Source: Alcanivoracaceae bacterium (GTDB taxonomy: Bacteria; Pseudomonadota; Gammaproteobacteria; Pseudomonadales; Alcanivoracaceae). Taken from it: a DNA stretch of 64,000 bases. Shown piece by piece: positions 55,255-63,573 of this stretch; position 1 is the stretch's first letter, and every line of letters starts with the position of its first letter. The stretch lies in NCBI GenBank assembly GCA_002706085.1, contig PAJO01000035.1, positions 1 to 64,000 on the forward strand, given 5' to 3'. The notes beneath the pieces were generated by a model, which did not search any database, was not told the DNA's origin, and saw nothing but the letters and a program-made list of their open reading frames with translations. The translations under genes were made by a program, and so were the position numbers.

Positions 55255-55893
55255 TGCTGGCGGATCCAGCCATAGCGTCTGAGTGACGACGCTGCAGGCA
55301 ATCACCACCAGCAGTACGGCGGTGCCCCGTTCCACCCAGTGATGGTGTTCGCGCAACCAGGGTAAAAAGCGGCTGCGACCCAGTAACAGGGCGACCAGCA
55401 CGTACCAGCCACCGTCGATGATCATGGCGGTGAGCGCAATCTGGATTCGGGCGGGCTGGCCCATCTCCGATGACAGGAACTGGCTGAACAGGGCAAGGAA
55501 GAATAGTGCCACTTTGGGATTCAGGAAGGCCACGGCAAAACCGTCCCAGGCAGCGCCATGTATCACGTTGGACGGGGGTGAGGTGTGTGCCGGAGCCTGC
55601 GATTGGCGGCTGGCCTGCCAACTTTTCCAAGCCATCCACAACAAAAAGAGGGCCCCCAGCAAGCTGAAGGCCAATTCCAGTCCCGGGTAGCGTTTGAACA
55701 GCACCGCCATGCCCGCCACGGTGGCGGCTGCCCAGATGCCTACGCCCAGGGCATGGGTGAGGCCGGCAATCGCGCCGGCCCGGGCACCGCCATGCAGGGT
55801 GTGTCGGGTAATCACCGCCAGACTGATGCCTGGCGTCATGGCGCCAAGGGCGCAAATGCTGGCGAGCAACAGCCAGTCGTGTAACGGCAGCAT
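55240..55893 (-). CDS. LysE/RhtB-family exporter
   Basis: A 217-residue protein with about six hydrophobic segments; N-terminal LLASICALGAMTPGISLAVI carries the conserved G-x-x-x-P-G motif of amino-acid exporters, with FAVAFLNPKVALFFLALFSQF (about 120-140) typical for RhtB. Substrate probably an amino acid such as homoserine or threonine; unproven. It is on the same strand as, and just upstream of, the copper operon, but the copper promoter straddles its stop codon. Confidence 0.88.
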   Translation of the reverse strand: MLPLHDWLLLASICALGAMTPGISLAVITRHTLHGGARAGAIAGLTHALGVGIWAAATVAGMAVLFKRYPGLELAFSLLGALFLLWMAWKSWQASRQSQAPAHTSPPSNVIHGAAWDGFAVAFLNPKVALFFLALFSQFLSSEMGQPARIQIALTAMIIDGGWYVLVALLLGRSRFLPWLREHHHWVERGTAVLLVVIACSVVTQTLWLDPPALTWG

Positions 55894-55963
55894 TCAGAGT
55901 CTCGTTAGGTGAAAGCGGGCACTGTAACGGGTTGGTGTGACAGGTTGAAGAGCAGGGCAGAGA

Positions 55964-56110
55964 CAAGCTACAAGCCTCAAGCTGCAAGGCGCGAAAAACG
56001 TGAGAGGGTGATCGACCACTGTGCCCGCGTTTTTAGATTGCAGCGTGGAGCGGAGGCTTAGAATGGACAGCAAGCCTCTCCCCGCGTTGCAGCTTGTAGC
56101 TTGTAGCTTA
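55964..56110. repeat. CAAGCTA-arm inverted-repeat element
   Basis: Left arm 55964-55993 (CAAGCTACAAGCCTCAAGCT, ending GCAAGGCGCG) and right arm 56083-56110 (CGCGTTGCAGCTTGTAGC then TTGTAGCTTA). The right arm supplies the TAA stop of the DUF411 gene (56108-56110). The spacer (55994-56082) has no gene. Confidence 0.87.
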
Positions 56111-56614
56111 ATTCCCCGGATGGTGGCTGAAGACTGCCATGCCGTCTTCATCGAACAACAGCACATCGTAGGTATCTACGCGGTCACCCATTTCCATGCC
56201 CGGGGAACCTACGGGCATACCGGGAACGGTCAGGCCCTTGCCCTCGGGGCGCTCGGCCAGCAGGCGGTCCACGTCGCTGGCGGGGACATGGCCTTCGATC
56301 ACGTAGCCATCAATAAAGGCGGTGTGGCAGGAGCCGCCACCGGGGAGAATGCCGGCTTTTTCCTTGATGGCCTGCATGTTGTCGGTGTCGTGCACTTCCA
56401 CGGTGTAGCCGTGCTCTTTCATATGATCCACCCAGTCACCACAGCAACCGCAAGTGGGCGACTTGTACACTTCCAGCAGCTTGCTGCCGACCTTGTCGTC
56501 GGCGGACGCGTGTTGCTGGGCCTTGGCCGGCTCGCGGGTTTCTGGCTGGGCGGGTTCCTGTTCGCCGCAGGCAGCCATCAACAGAGCAGTTAAAACAACC
56601 AGTATTTTTTTCAC
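56108..56614 (-). CDS. DUF411 metal-binding lipoprotein
   Basis: A 168-residue protein from a GTG start (56614, SD GAGGA). Lipoprotein signal MKKILVVLTALLMAAC with Cys16. DUF411 domain about 48-165: SPTCGCCGDWVDHMKEHGY (CGCC metal site), GGSCHTAFIDGYVIEGHVP, VPGMPVGSPGMEMG. The family is found in copper-resistance loci and likely binds copper in the periplasm. The heptamer tract lies upstream of it; the stop is in a repeat arm. Confidence 0.92.
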   Translation of the reverse strand: MKKILVVLTALLMAACGEQEPAQPETREPAKAQQHASADDKVGSKLLEVYKSPTCGCCGDWVDHMKEHGYTVEVHDTDNMQAIKEKAGILPGGGSCHTAFIDGYVIEGHVPASDVDRLLAERPEGKGLTVPGMPVGSPGMEMGDRVDTYDVLLFDEDGMAVFSHHPGN

Positions 56615-56633
56615 GGCAAGTCCTCATCATTGT

Positions 56634-56686
56634 TTGCGTGTTGCGTGTTGCGTGTTGCGTGTTGCGTGTTGCGTGTTGCGTGTTGC
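56634..56686. repeat. Tandem heptamer tract (TTGCGTG)n
   Basis: Seven perfect copies of TTGCGTG plus a partial copy. It lies between the cupredoxin stop (56689) and the start of the DUF411 gene (56614), so a change in copy number would alter the space between these two copper genes. It has a different unit from the CAAGCTA tracts but the same 7-bp period. Confidence 0.95.
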
Positions 56687-56688
56687 AG

Positions 56689-57057
56689 TCAGTCCACAAC
56701 CAGTCTGCCCTGATACATCTGCATCTGACAGGTGAAACGGTATTCGCCGGCGGCGGGATTATCCAGTGTGATGGTGGTGGTTTTGCCGGTGTCCAGAAAG
56801 GCACTCACGTCCAGCCCGTGAAAGACCACCTGTTCCGCACAGGGGGAGGGATCCTTGCGCTGGAAATGCAGGGTCAACGGTTGCCCGGCCCGGGCATGGA
56901 TGACGGCAGGATCATAGACGCCGTTATCCACGATCACCGTGGCTTCGCTGACGATTTGCTGCGAGCGTGTTTTGCGGCCACCGGGTTGTGACAGCCAGAA
57001 CCAGCCAATGATCAGGGCGATCAGCAGCAGGCCGGCAAGATTGATCAGCAGGGTCAT
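56689..57057 (-). CDS. Membrane-anchored cupredoxin-domain protein
   Basis: A 122-residue protein: one N-terminal TM (about 4-23) then a cupredoxin domain (NGVYDPAVIHARAGQPLTLH, SPCAEQVVFHGLD, and at the C-terminus YRFTCQMQMYQGRLVVD). The Cys and Met at TCQMQM fit a copper site. Overlaps the methyltransferase stop by 4 bases, in the ATPase operon. Probably handles periplasmic copper. Confidence 0.87.
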   Translation of the reverse strand: MTLLINLAGLLLIALIIGWFWLSQPGGRKTRSQQIVSEATVIVDNGVYDPAVIHARAGQPLTLHFQRKDPSPCAEQVVFHGLDVSAFLDTGKTTTITLDNPAAGEYRFTCQMQMYQGRLVVD

Positions 57058-57704
57058 GGTTGGCTCTCCGGTTTTCGGGCGGTGACCACCAACCCGGTTT
57101 TGTGCATGACCTGGCCGAGAACACTGACGCTGTCTTCCGGGTGGCGGGTCATCGCGGGTTGTTCAAAGCCGGCATCGGCCAGTGCCTGCATCAGGTCCGG
57201 TCCTTCGTAGGTCAGGAAGCCATGCTCGAACACGGGCAGGGTCGACATGCTTTGCCGGTCCCGCAAGCCAAGGCAGAGTTGGCCGCCTGGCTTCAGGTGT
57301 CGGTAAATCGCGTGCAGGACAGGCGCGAGAGGTTGCCAGAAATACATCACATTGATTGCCAGAATGCCGTGGTAGTGATTTTCCGGCAGGGGCGCCTGGC
57401 GAATATCACCGTGGGTAAAACGTACTCCGGGCCTGAAGCCGTGCTGGGCATCGGCGGCCTTCACCATGTCGGCGGACAGGTCCAGACCTGTGTAATCAAG
57501 ATCCGGGGCTTGTGCCAGCAACGTGGGTAAATGCCCGGCACTGCCGGGGCCGATTTCCAGCAGCCGTTCGGCACCCTGCAGCGTCAACGCGGCGTAAGTA
57601 TTGGCGATGATCGGTTGATTGCTGGTGTTCATGTTGCCCGCCACGGTGGCGCCGTCGGCGCCTGAGGGCTGGCGTAACTGGGCGGCGAGTTGTTCGGGCG
57701 TCAT
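57054..57704 (-). CDS. SAM-dependent methyltransferase in copper operon
   Basis: A 216-residue class I methyltransferase. SAM motif [17 protein letters not shown] (about 48-63), acidic loop [11 protein letters not shown], motif [14 protein letters not shown]. Start overlaps the ATPase stop by 4 bases (57701-57704). Genes like this occur in copper loci; a substrate has not been assigned to my knowledge, and a copper-related role is inferred from position only. Confidence 0.87.
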   Translation of the reverse strand: MTPEQLAAQLRQPSGADGATVAGNMNTSNQPIIANTYAALTLQGAERLLEIGPGSAGHLPTLLAQAPDLDYTGLDLSADMVKAADAQHGFRPGVRFTHGDIRQAPLPENHYHGILAINVMYFWQPLAPVLHAIYRHLKPGGQLCLGLRDRQSMSTLPVFEHGFLTYEGPDLMQALADAGFEQPAMTRHPEDSVSVLGQVMHKTGLVVTARKPESQP

Positions 57705-60187
57705 GATTTGGGTTCCTTGCGAGGGGTGAACAGACGCAGCCGGTTGGCATTGGTGACCACAGTGACGGAGCTGAGAGACATGGCCGCACCGGCAATCACC
57801 GGGCTCAGTAAACTGCCGGTGAAGGGATACAGCACCCCGGCGGCAACTGGTACCCCCAGACTGTTGTAGACGAAGGCGCCAAACAGGTTTTGTTTGATGT
57901 TGCGTACGGTGGCGGTGGAGATCGCCATGGCATCTGCCACCCCGTGCAGGGAACCGCCCATCAGGGTAATGGCGGCGGATTCGATGGCCACGTCGGTGCC
58001 GGTGCCGATGGCAAACCCCACATCCGCCTGGGCCAGTGCCGGGGCATCATTGATACCGTCGCCGACCATGGCCACGGTGCGACCTTCCTGCTGCAGGGCC
58101 AGGACTTTCTTCGCCTTGTCTTCCGGCAGTACCTCGGCCATGACGTCATCGACACCGGCCTGTTTGGCGATGGCTCTGGCGCTGGCTTCGATATCGCCGG
58201 TGATCATGATGACGGTCAGCCCTGCGTCTTTCAGGCGTGCGATGGCCGCCCGGGAATCGTCCTTGATGCGATCGGCGACACCGATGATGCCTAACAGGGT
58301 GTTGCCTTCGGACAGAAACAACGGGGTGGCTCCCTTGTCGGTCAGGGGCTGGCTGTCGAGGGTGATGCTGACCCCCTCACTTTCCAGCCAGCGACGATTG
58401 CCCAGTCGGTACGACTTGCCTGCCAACGTGGCGGTGACCCCCTTGCCGTTGAGTGCCTGAAACTGGCTGGCGCTATCCAGTGACAGCTGTCGCTGTGCGG
58501 CCTCGTTGAGGATGGCCATGGCGAGCGGATGCTCCGAGCCGCTTTCCAGGCTGGCCGCCAGCTGTAGCACAGACGTTTCCTGTTGGCCGTCAGCACAGAC
58601 GATATCGGTGACCGCGGGTTTGCCTTCGGTAATGGTGCCAGTCTTGTCGAGGACGATGGTGTCCAGGGTGCTGCTGGTTTGCAGGGCCTCCCCCTGACGA
58701 ATCAGGATGCCATGCTCGGCCGCTTTGCCGACGCCGACCATTACCGACATGGGCGTGGCAAGACCCAGCGCACAGGGGCAGGCAATGATCAGTACCGTGG
58801 TGGCGCTGATCAGCATGTGGGTGATGCGCGGGTCGGTCCCCAGGTTGAACCAGACCAGGGCCGAGATCACCGCAATGATCATGATGGTGGGGACAAAGAC
58901 CGCGGAGACCTGATCGGCCAGCCGGCCAATGGGGGGCTTGCTGCCCTGGGCTTTTTTTACCAGCGCGACAATTTGCGATAACGCCGTATCGCGCCCCACG
59001 GCAGTGGCTTTGTACAGCAGGGTGCCGCCTTCATTCAGGGTGCCGGCACTGACCCGGTCCCCTGGTGTCTTCTCCACGGGCATAGGTTCACCGGTGAGCA
59101 TGGATTCATCAATACGGCTTTGGCCTTCCTGCACCTCGCCGTCCACGGCAATTTTTTCCCCGGGGCGCACGCGCAGTAGATCGCCAGTTTGCACCTGCTC
59201 CACCGGGATGTCGGTTTCCTTGCCGTCACGCATCACCCGCGCCGTCTTGGCGCCCAGATCCAGCAGTCGTTTCACGGCCGCGCTGGTCTTGCCACGAGCG
59301 CGGACTTCCAATGCCTGACCGAGGTTGATCAGGCCGATGATCATGGCACTGGCCTCGAAGTACACATGCCGGGCGGCCTCAGGCAGGGCGGTTGGCACCA
59401 GCACCACGACCATGGAATACCACCAGGCGGCGCCGGTGCCCAGGGCAATCAGGGTGTCCATGTTGGCGTTGTGATTGCGGAAGGCTTTCCAGGCGCCGAT
59501 GAAAAAGTGGCGCCCGGCGGTTGCCAGGATCGCAAGAGTGGCAACGCCGATCGCCAGCCAGATCCACTGACTGGGCTCGCCCGGGCGTACCATCATGTCA
59601 CCGCCAAGCAGGCCCCAGGCCATCAGGGGGACGCCCAGGCCAAGCCCCAGCCACATGTGGCGCAGCAGTTGGCGGTAGTGCGCCTGTTGCTGGGCCTCTT
59701 GAGCCTCATCGTCGCCCTCATTGGCTTCGCTGGCGCCATAACCGGCGGCCTCGACGGCCTGTATCAAGGTGTCGGGACGGGCGTGGCCGCGGACGCGGGC
59801 AGTGCGATCCGCAAAGTTCATGTCCGCCTGATCGACACCGGGGGTGTTGCGCAGGGCGCTTTCAATGGTGCGTACGCAGGACGCACAGGTCGCCCCGGTA
59901 ATGTTGAGAATGATGTCGGCAGCGTCGCTGGGTTCGGCGGGAGGGTGGGTGGCCTGTGAGGTCGTATGGCATGCCGGAGTCTGCGCAGGGGCATAGCCTG
60001 CCTCTGCAATGGCATCCTGCAGCTGCGCTTTGCTGGTACGGTCGTCGTGCTGATGCACCTGTACCTGTTGCGTCTCCAGGTCCACCTCAATATCCCGAAC
60101 CCCCGGCAGGGTTTGCAGAGCGCGGCGAATCTTGTTGGCGCACCCCTGACAGGTCGCTCCGGCAATGGGAAGAATGTGATGTGACAC
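57701..60187 (-). CDS. Cu(I)-translocating P-type ATPase (CopA/CueA type)
   Basis: An 828-residue P1B-1 ATPase that exports cytoplasmic Cu(I). Two N-terminal HMA domains with GATCQGC (about 10-16) and GATCASC (about 80). Membrane CPC motif in [12 protein letters not shown] (about 475), phosphorylation DKTGTITEG (about 515), [10 protein letters not shown] (HP motif, about 550) and [18 protein letters not shown] (about 700). Starts with GTG (60187), SD AGGGAGA. The symbol copA is avoided here to prevent confusion with the oxidase. First gene of its operon. Confidence 0.95.
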   Translation of the reverse strand: MSHHILPIAGATCQGCANKIRRALQTLPGVRDIEVDLETQQVQVHQHDDRTSKAQLQDAIAEAGYAPAQTPACHTTSQATHPPAEPSDAADIILNITGATCASCVRTIESALRNTPGVDQADMNFADRTARVRGHARPDTLIQAVEAAGYGASEANEGDDEAQEAQQQAHYRQLLRHMWLGLGLGVPLMAWGLLGGDMMVRPGEPSQWIWLAIGVATLAILATAGRHFFIGAWKAFRNHNANMDTLIALGTGAAWWYSMVVVLVPTALPEAARHVYFEASAMIIGLINLGQALEVRARGKTSAAVKRLLDLGAKTARVMRDGKETDIPVEQVQTGDLLRVRPGEKIAVDGEVQEGQSRIDESMLTGEPMPVEKTPGDRVSAGTLNEGGTLLYKATAVGRDTALSQIVALVKKAQGSKPPIGRLADQVSAVFVPTIMIIAVISALVWFNLGTDPRITHMLISATTVLIIACPCALGLATPMSVMVGVGKAAEHGILIRQGEALQTSSTLDTIVLDKTGTITEGKPAVTDIVCADGQQETSVLQLAASLESGSEHPLAMAILNEAAQRQLSLDSASQFQALNGKGVTATLAGKSYRLGNRRWLESEGVSITLDSQPLTDKGATPLFLSEGNTLLGIIGVADRIKDDSRAAIARLKDAGLTVIMITGDIEASARAIAKQAGVDDVMAEVLPEDKAKKVLALQQEGRTVAMVGDGINDAPALAQADVGFAIGTGTDVAIESAAITLMGGSLHGVADAMAISTATVRNIKQNLFGAFVYNSLGVPVAAGVLYPFTGSLLSPVIAGAAMSLSSVTVVTNANRLRLFTPRKEPKS

Positions 60188-60223
60188 GGGTGTTCTCCCT
60201 GATGAAGTGGGTCTCTGTCACAA

Positions 60224-60255
60224 ATTGTCGAACTCGGGGGTAACCCCAAGGTCAA
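60224..60255 (-). promoter_or_regulatory. Copper-type promoter with palindromic operator (P-type ATPase operon)
   Basis: Minus strand: -35 TTGACC (60255-60250), 19-20 bp spacer with GGGGTTACCCCC at its centre, -10 CGACAA or GACAAT (60230-60224). The match with the copL-like promoter is TTGACCT-n-GGGGT-w-ACCCCC-nn-GTT. The transcript would begin about 30 bases before the GTG start. A MerR-family regulator is the likely activator; none is encoded here. Confidence 0.72.
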
Positions 60256-60403
60256 GCCATGCTATAACGCCGCGCCGGCATTGAAAATTTTTATAAAACA
60301 CCGGAAATAACGGAACTGATCCGGGGAAATGCTCTCAATAGAAACACTACACTGAGGCAACTTTGGATGCCGTTGATTCAATTGCGAACGAGGACGACTT
60401 TTT

Positions 60404-60988
60404 ATGTTGAAAAAAACTTTGCTTGTGTCAGGTATTGCACTGGCTGTTTCCGCTCCGGCCATGGCTGAGCAGCGCACTTCTTCCGTGCGTGACAATGGGC
60501 TTTCTTACACCTACGGCCAGCTGGCTTATGACCGTTGGGACTTCGATGGCGATTGGGATGCGGATGCGCTGAGCGCTGAAGGTAGCTTCGGCCTGGATGA
60601 GCATCTGTTTCTGCGTGGTGCCCTGCGTTTCTATGATGGTGACTACGACATTGATGGCAAACAGCTGTCTGCCGGTATTGGTTTTCACACCCCGCTGCAG
60701 CAACGCCTGGATTTCGTGACCAGTGCTGACATCATCTACGATGACCGTGATTATCGTGTTGGCGATGACGATGATGTGGGGTTCGAAATTCGTGGTGGTG
60801 TACGTCATGCCACAACGGAAAAAGTCGAGCTGTCCGGCGGTCTGACGTATATCGATCTGTATGACGACGACTTGGGTGTTTACGGTGAGGGTCTGTTTAA
60901 AGTGACGCCTGCCGTGGATCTCGGTGCCCGGGTTGTTGTTGCCAGCGACCGTGATTCCATTGGTGTGTTTGGCCGCTACAACTTCTAA
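60404..60988 (+). CDS. Small outer-membrane beta-barrel protein
   Basis: A 194-residue protein with signal MLKKTLLVSGIALAVSAPAMA (cleavage near 21/22). The mature part alternates hydrophobic and polar residues, with many Asp/Tyr turns, and ends in Phe (GVFGRYNF), as in eight-stranded barrels. Resembles the diffuse-sequence OmpA-like/Ax21-type small porin-like group; no specific function is recognisable. Monocistronic with a terminator, divergent from the copper ATPase. Confidence 0.82.
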   Translation: MLKKTLLVSGIALAVSAPAMAEQRTSSVRDNGLSYTYGQLAYDRWDFDGDWDADALSAEGSFGLDEHLFLRGALRFYDGDYDIDGKQLSAGIGFHTPLQQRLDFVTSADIIYDDRDYRVGDDDDVGFEIRGGVRHATTEKVELSGGLTYIDLYDDDLGVYGEGLFKVTPAVDLGARVVVASDRDSIGVFGRYNF

Positions 60989-61008
60989 ACCGGTTGTTGT
61001 TGGCGCAT

Positions 61009-61045
61009 AAAAAAGCCCGCCGGGTAACCCCGGCGAGCTTTTTTA
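61009..61045 (+). terminator. Terminator of the barrel gene
   Basis: A-run, stem GCCCGCCGG / CCGGCGAGC (one mismatch) with a 6-base loop, then TTTTTTA. It lies 20 bases after the stop at 60988. Confidence 0.88.
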
Positions 61046-61070
61046 GGTTCTGAGGAAATGGTTTGCAGCA

Positions 61071-61139
61071 CCCTCCTACGGCAAGCAAGGAGGAGTCAAT
61101 CGGGCTTTTCCTGCAAACCTGCGATGAACCTTTTTTATG
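61071..61139. repeat. Fragment of composite palindromic element
   Basis: Contains CTCCTACGGCAAG and, 40 bases on, CTGCGATGAACCTTTTTTAT, in the same order and orientation as TCCTACGGCAA and CCGCGATGAACCTTTTATG at the right end of the element at 39743-40019. It looks like a half-element: the left arm and the CACAGAG core are absent. Confidence 0.6.
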
Positions 61140-61171
61140 CTTATTGTGCAGGCGGCGTGATCATAAGCCGT

Positions 61172-62080
61172 CTACAGGGTGGTGGTTTCCAGCCACTGGA
61201 TAATGGGCTCCCAGCCGCTGCCGTGGCTTTGCTCCAGCGCCTGGCGAATGCCGGGCTGGCTGTTTTCCCATTCGTCCATGACGGTCTCCGGCAGCGCCTG
61301 CAGCCCGGTAAGCAAGTGGCTGTCGAGCCCGTTTCTCGTGCCCTCAGGAATAACCAGTTCGTTGTCTTCCAGAGCGAGTGCCAGTTTTTGATGGCGGCTT
61401 AGCAGGGTCCTTGCACCGCAGTGCAGATCAGCGGCGGTCAGAGTGGCGTCGCTGACCAGTGTCCGGTAATCCGCAATCAGTTGCTCGCTGGCAAGTGCAA
61501 GCCACTGTTGGCGGCGGACTACGCTGTCCTCTTCACCGGTGAACGCGGTCAACGGTTTGGGCGAATCCGCGGTGCCGTTCAGCACCACGAACAGTGCAGC
61601 GAACCCCAGGCTGGCCTCGGCGCTGTCAGTGGCGCCATGCTGGGTACGTAGTGTCTTGCGCGTCATTTCCAGATACGGGTCACTGATCAGACCAGACTCG
61701 GGCCACTCCGGCAGGGCATCGATATAACCGGGGTACAATGGCCAGCTATCCAGACGTTCGAGAATGATTTGTTGCTCCAGCTGGCAGGCACGGGCGGCGG
61801 GTAGCAGGTATTGCCCTGCCAGGGTCGCGTACCACTGCGTTAGCGTGACGCGTAGCGCGTCCAGCGAGTCTTGTTCTGGTGCCTGCCCAAACTGGGTCAG
61901 GGTCTGCTGCCATTGGCTGGCGGCCTGTTCGAACTGATCGCTGCTGGCCTGTTGCCAGTCAGCCACGGGGATACCGGGGAGCAGGGTGTCATGGTGTTCC
62001 GTCTCAGCGGTTTCGGTGTTGTCGGGCTGTTCGCAAGCAACCAGAAGCAAGGCCAGCAGACTGGCCAGCAAGTAACGCAT
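61172..62080 (-). CDS. Imelysin-like lipoprotein (peptidase M75 family, degenerate)
   Basis: A 302-residue protein (ATG 62080; GTG 62089 is an alternative). Lipoprotein signal MRYLLASLLALLLVAC with Cys16. An all-helical imelysin-like domain covers the rest: LDSWPLYPGYIDALPEWPES, SLGFAALFVVLNG and a C-terminal ALEQSHGSG. The GxHxxE motif of classical imelysins is replaced by GFAALF, so the metal or catalytic site looks lost. Function unknown; iron-related roles are known for active relatives only. Confidence 0.65.
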   Translation of the reverse strand: MRYLLASLLALLLVACEQPDNTETAETEHHDTLLPGIPVADWQQASSDQFEQAASQWQQTLTQFGQAPEQDSLDALRVTLTQWYATLAGQYLLPAARACQLEQQIILERLDSWPLYPGYIDALPEWPESGLISDPYLEMTRKTLRTQHGATDSAEASLGFAALFVVLNGTADSPKPLTAFTGEEDSVVRRQQWLALASEQLIADYRTLVSDATLTAADLHCGARTLLSRHQKLALALEDNELVIPEGTRNGLDSHLLTGLQALPETVMDEWENSQPGIRQALEQSHGSGWEPIIQWLETTTL

Positions 62081-62137
62081 GGTTCCCACTTTTTCCTTCG
62101 TTTGTATTAGGGCCTGTTAACAGCCGCTGGTTATTCG

Positions 62138-62791
62138 TTATCTGAGGCTGATGACCGGCCAGCCCCGTTCGCGAGCTTCTCGTTCCAGGGTGGCATCCGG
62201 GTCCACGGCCACCGGGTTGGCTACCTGTTCCAGCAGTGGCAAATCATTGTGGGAGTCACTATAGAAGTAGCTGCCGTCCAGGGTTTCGTCGTGGCTTTCC
62301 AGCCATGCCTGTAAGCGGGTTACCTTGCCTTCCCGGTAGCTCGGGGTGCCATCAATATCGCCGGTGTAGTGTTCCTTGCGGCGCTCGGCCACGGTGGCAA
62401 TCAGGTGTTCAATGCCCAAGCGGTCGGCCAGCGGTGCGGTGACAAAATCGTTGGTGGCGGTAATGATCATCAGGGTGTGACCCTGCTGCCGGTGCTTTTC
62501 TACCAGCTCTGCCGCTTTGGGCAGCCACATGTCATCGAGTTTTTCTGCCAGAAACTGTTCGCGCCAGAAGTGCAGTTGGGCCATGTCGTTATCCGCCAGC
62601 ACTTTCAGGGAAAACCGCAGGTAGGCCATGATGTCCAGTCGACCGTTCTGGTAGTCCACGTAAAACTGGTCGTTGGTTTCCTTGTAGTGCTCGGCGTCGA
62701 CAATGCCTTTTTCCACCAGCCAGTCGCCCCACAGGTGGTCGGAATCGCAGCCGATAAGGGTGTTGTCCAGGTCAAAAATCGCGAGTGTCAT
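62138..62791 (-). CDS. HAD-IB phosphatase (SerB-like)
   Basis: A 217-residue HAD subfamily IB hydrolase. Motif I AIFDLDNTLIGCDSDHLW (nucleophile Asp7, general acid Asp9), motif II LMIITATNDF, motif III Lys in REGKVTRLQAW, motif IV YFYSDSHNDLPLLE. A helical cap lies between. Orthologs occur beside rppH and ptsP in Pseudomonas; some have been reported as histidinol-phosphatase-type enzymes. Substrate uncertain. SD GAGGAGAGG. It is divergent from rppH. Confidence 0.87.
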   Translation of the reverse strand: MTLAIFDLDNTLIGCDSDHLWGDWLVEKGIVDAEHYKETNDQFYVDYQNGRLDIMAYLRFSLKVLADNDMAQLHFWREQFLAEKLDDMWLPKAAELVEKHRQQGHTLMIITATNDFVTAPLADRLGIEHLIATVAERRKEHYTGDIDGTPSYREGKVTRLQAWLESHDETLDGSYFYSDSHNDLPLLEQVANPVAVDPDATLEREARERGWPVISLR

Positions 62792-62947
62792 GGCCTCTCC
62801 TCAGATGAGGGCTCATTCTAGGGGATGCGGATGACAAGTCATAGCGACCGAAAACGGCGGGCAAGCGTAAAAGGTATGAAAGTTGCAGTAATGCGAATTG
62901 ATTGCAGGTTGCCCGACAAGGTTTAATGGGGCAATGACACTCGGATT

Positions 62948-62972
62948 AATCCCCATGAAACGCATGGGGATT
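62948..62972 (+). other. Perfect hairpin in the rppH 5' UTR
   Basis: AATCCCCATG / CATGGGGATT, 10 bp with loop AAACG, 23 bases before the rppH start. A possible promoter (TTGATT, 18 bp, TTTAAT) lies just upstream at 62898-62927. The hairpin would sit near the 5' end of the mRNA, where RppH itself acts on triphosphate ends. Confidence 0.55.
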
Positions 62973-62994
62973 CGAGCCTGACGCCAGAGAGATC

Positions 62995-63573
62995 ATGACA
63001 GGCATTATTGATGACAACGGATTCCGGTTGAATGTCGGGATCATTATTGCCGGCCGGGACGGCCGGGTTTTTTGGGGCCGCCGCATGGGCAATCGCGATG
63101 CCTGGCAATTCCCCCAGGGTGGCATGATGCCCGGTGAAACCCCGGAAGAGACTCTGTTCCGTGAGCTGGAAGAGGAAGTTGGCCTGCGCCCGGAGCACGT
63201 GGAAATCATTGCCAGCACCGAAGGCTGGCTCAGCTACCGTTTGCCGCGCCGTTTTCTGCGTCGCCCGCTCAACCGTCCTGACAGTCGCCCGCACTGCATT
63301 GGTCAGCGCCAGAAGTGGTTTCTGCTGCGCCTGACGGCTGCCGAAGAGGCGATTGACCTGTTTGCGACTGACAGCCCGGAGTTCAAGGCCTGGCGCTGGG
63401 TCAACTACTGGTACCCCATTCGCAAGGTCGTGCATTTCAAGCGCGGTGTGTATGCCCGCGCGTTGCGTGAGTTGGCGCCGGCCCTGAAGAAAGAGGTTGG
63501 GTCGCTGTCGGGCAAGAAAGGGACGCGACAGTGTACCCGGACGGCGAAACCCGGAGGGGCCTCTGATGCTTGA
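62995..63573 (+). CDS. rppH: RNA pyrophosphohydrolase RppH
   Basis: A 192-residue Nudix enzyme that removes pyrophosphate from the 5' end of mRNA and so starts RNase E decay. N-terminal [20 protein letters not shown], Nudix box [20 protein letters not shown] (continuing VGL, about 39-61), [18 protein letters not shown], and Lys/Arg-rich QKWFLLRL. It is longer than Pseudomonas RppH (about 159) due to a basic C-terminal tail after residue about 165. Its stop overlaps the ptsP start. Confidence 0.94.
   Translation: MTGIIDDNGFRLNVGIIIAGRDGRVFWGRRMGNRDAWQFPQGGMMPGETPEETLFRELEEEVGLRPEHVEIIASTEGWLSYRLPRRFLRRPLNRPDSRPHCIGQRQKWFLLRLTAAEEAIDLFATDSPEFKAWRWVNYWYPIRKVVHFKRGVYARALRELAPALKKEVGSLSGKKGTRQCTRTAKPGGASDA

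Noticed and set aside
54779-55987. 402-codon frame upstream of the copper oxidase
   Set aside because: Only the last about 145 codons have coding character; the rest runs in another frame of the LysE-type gene.
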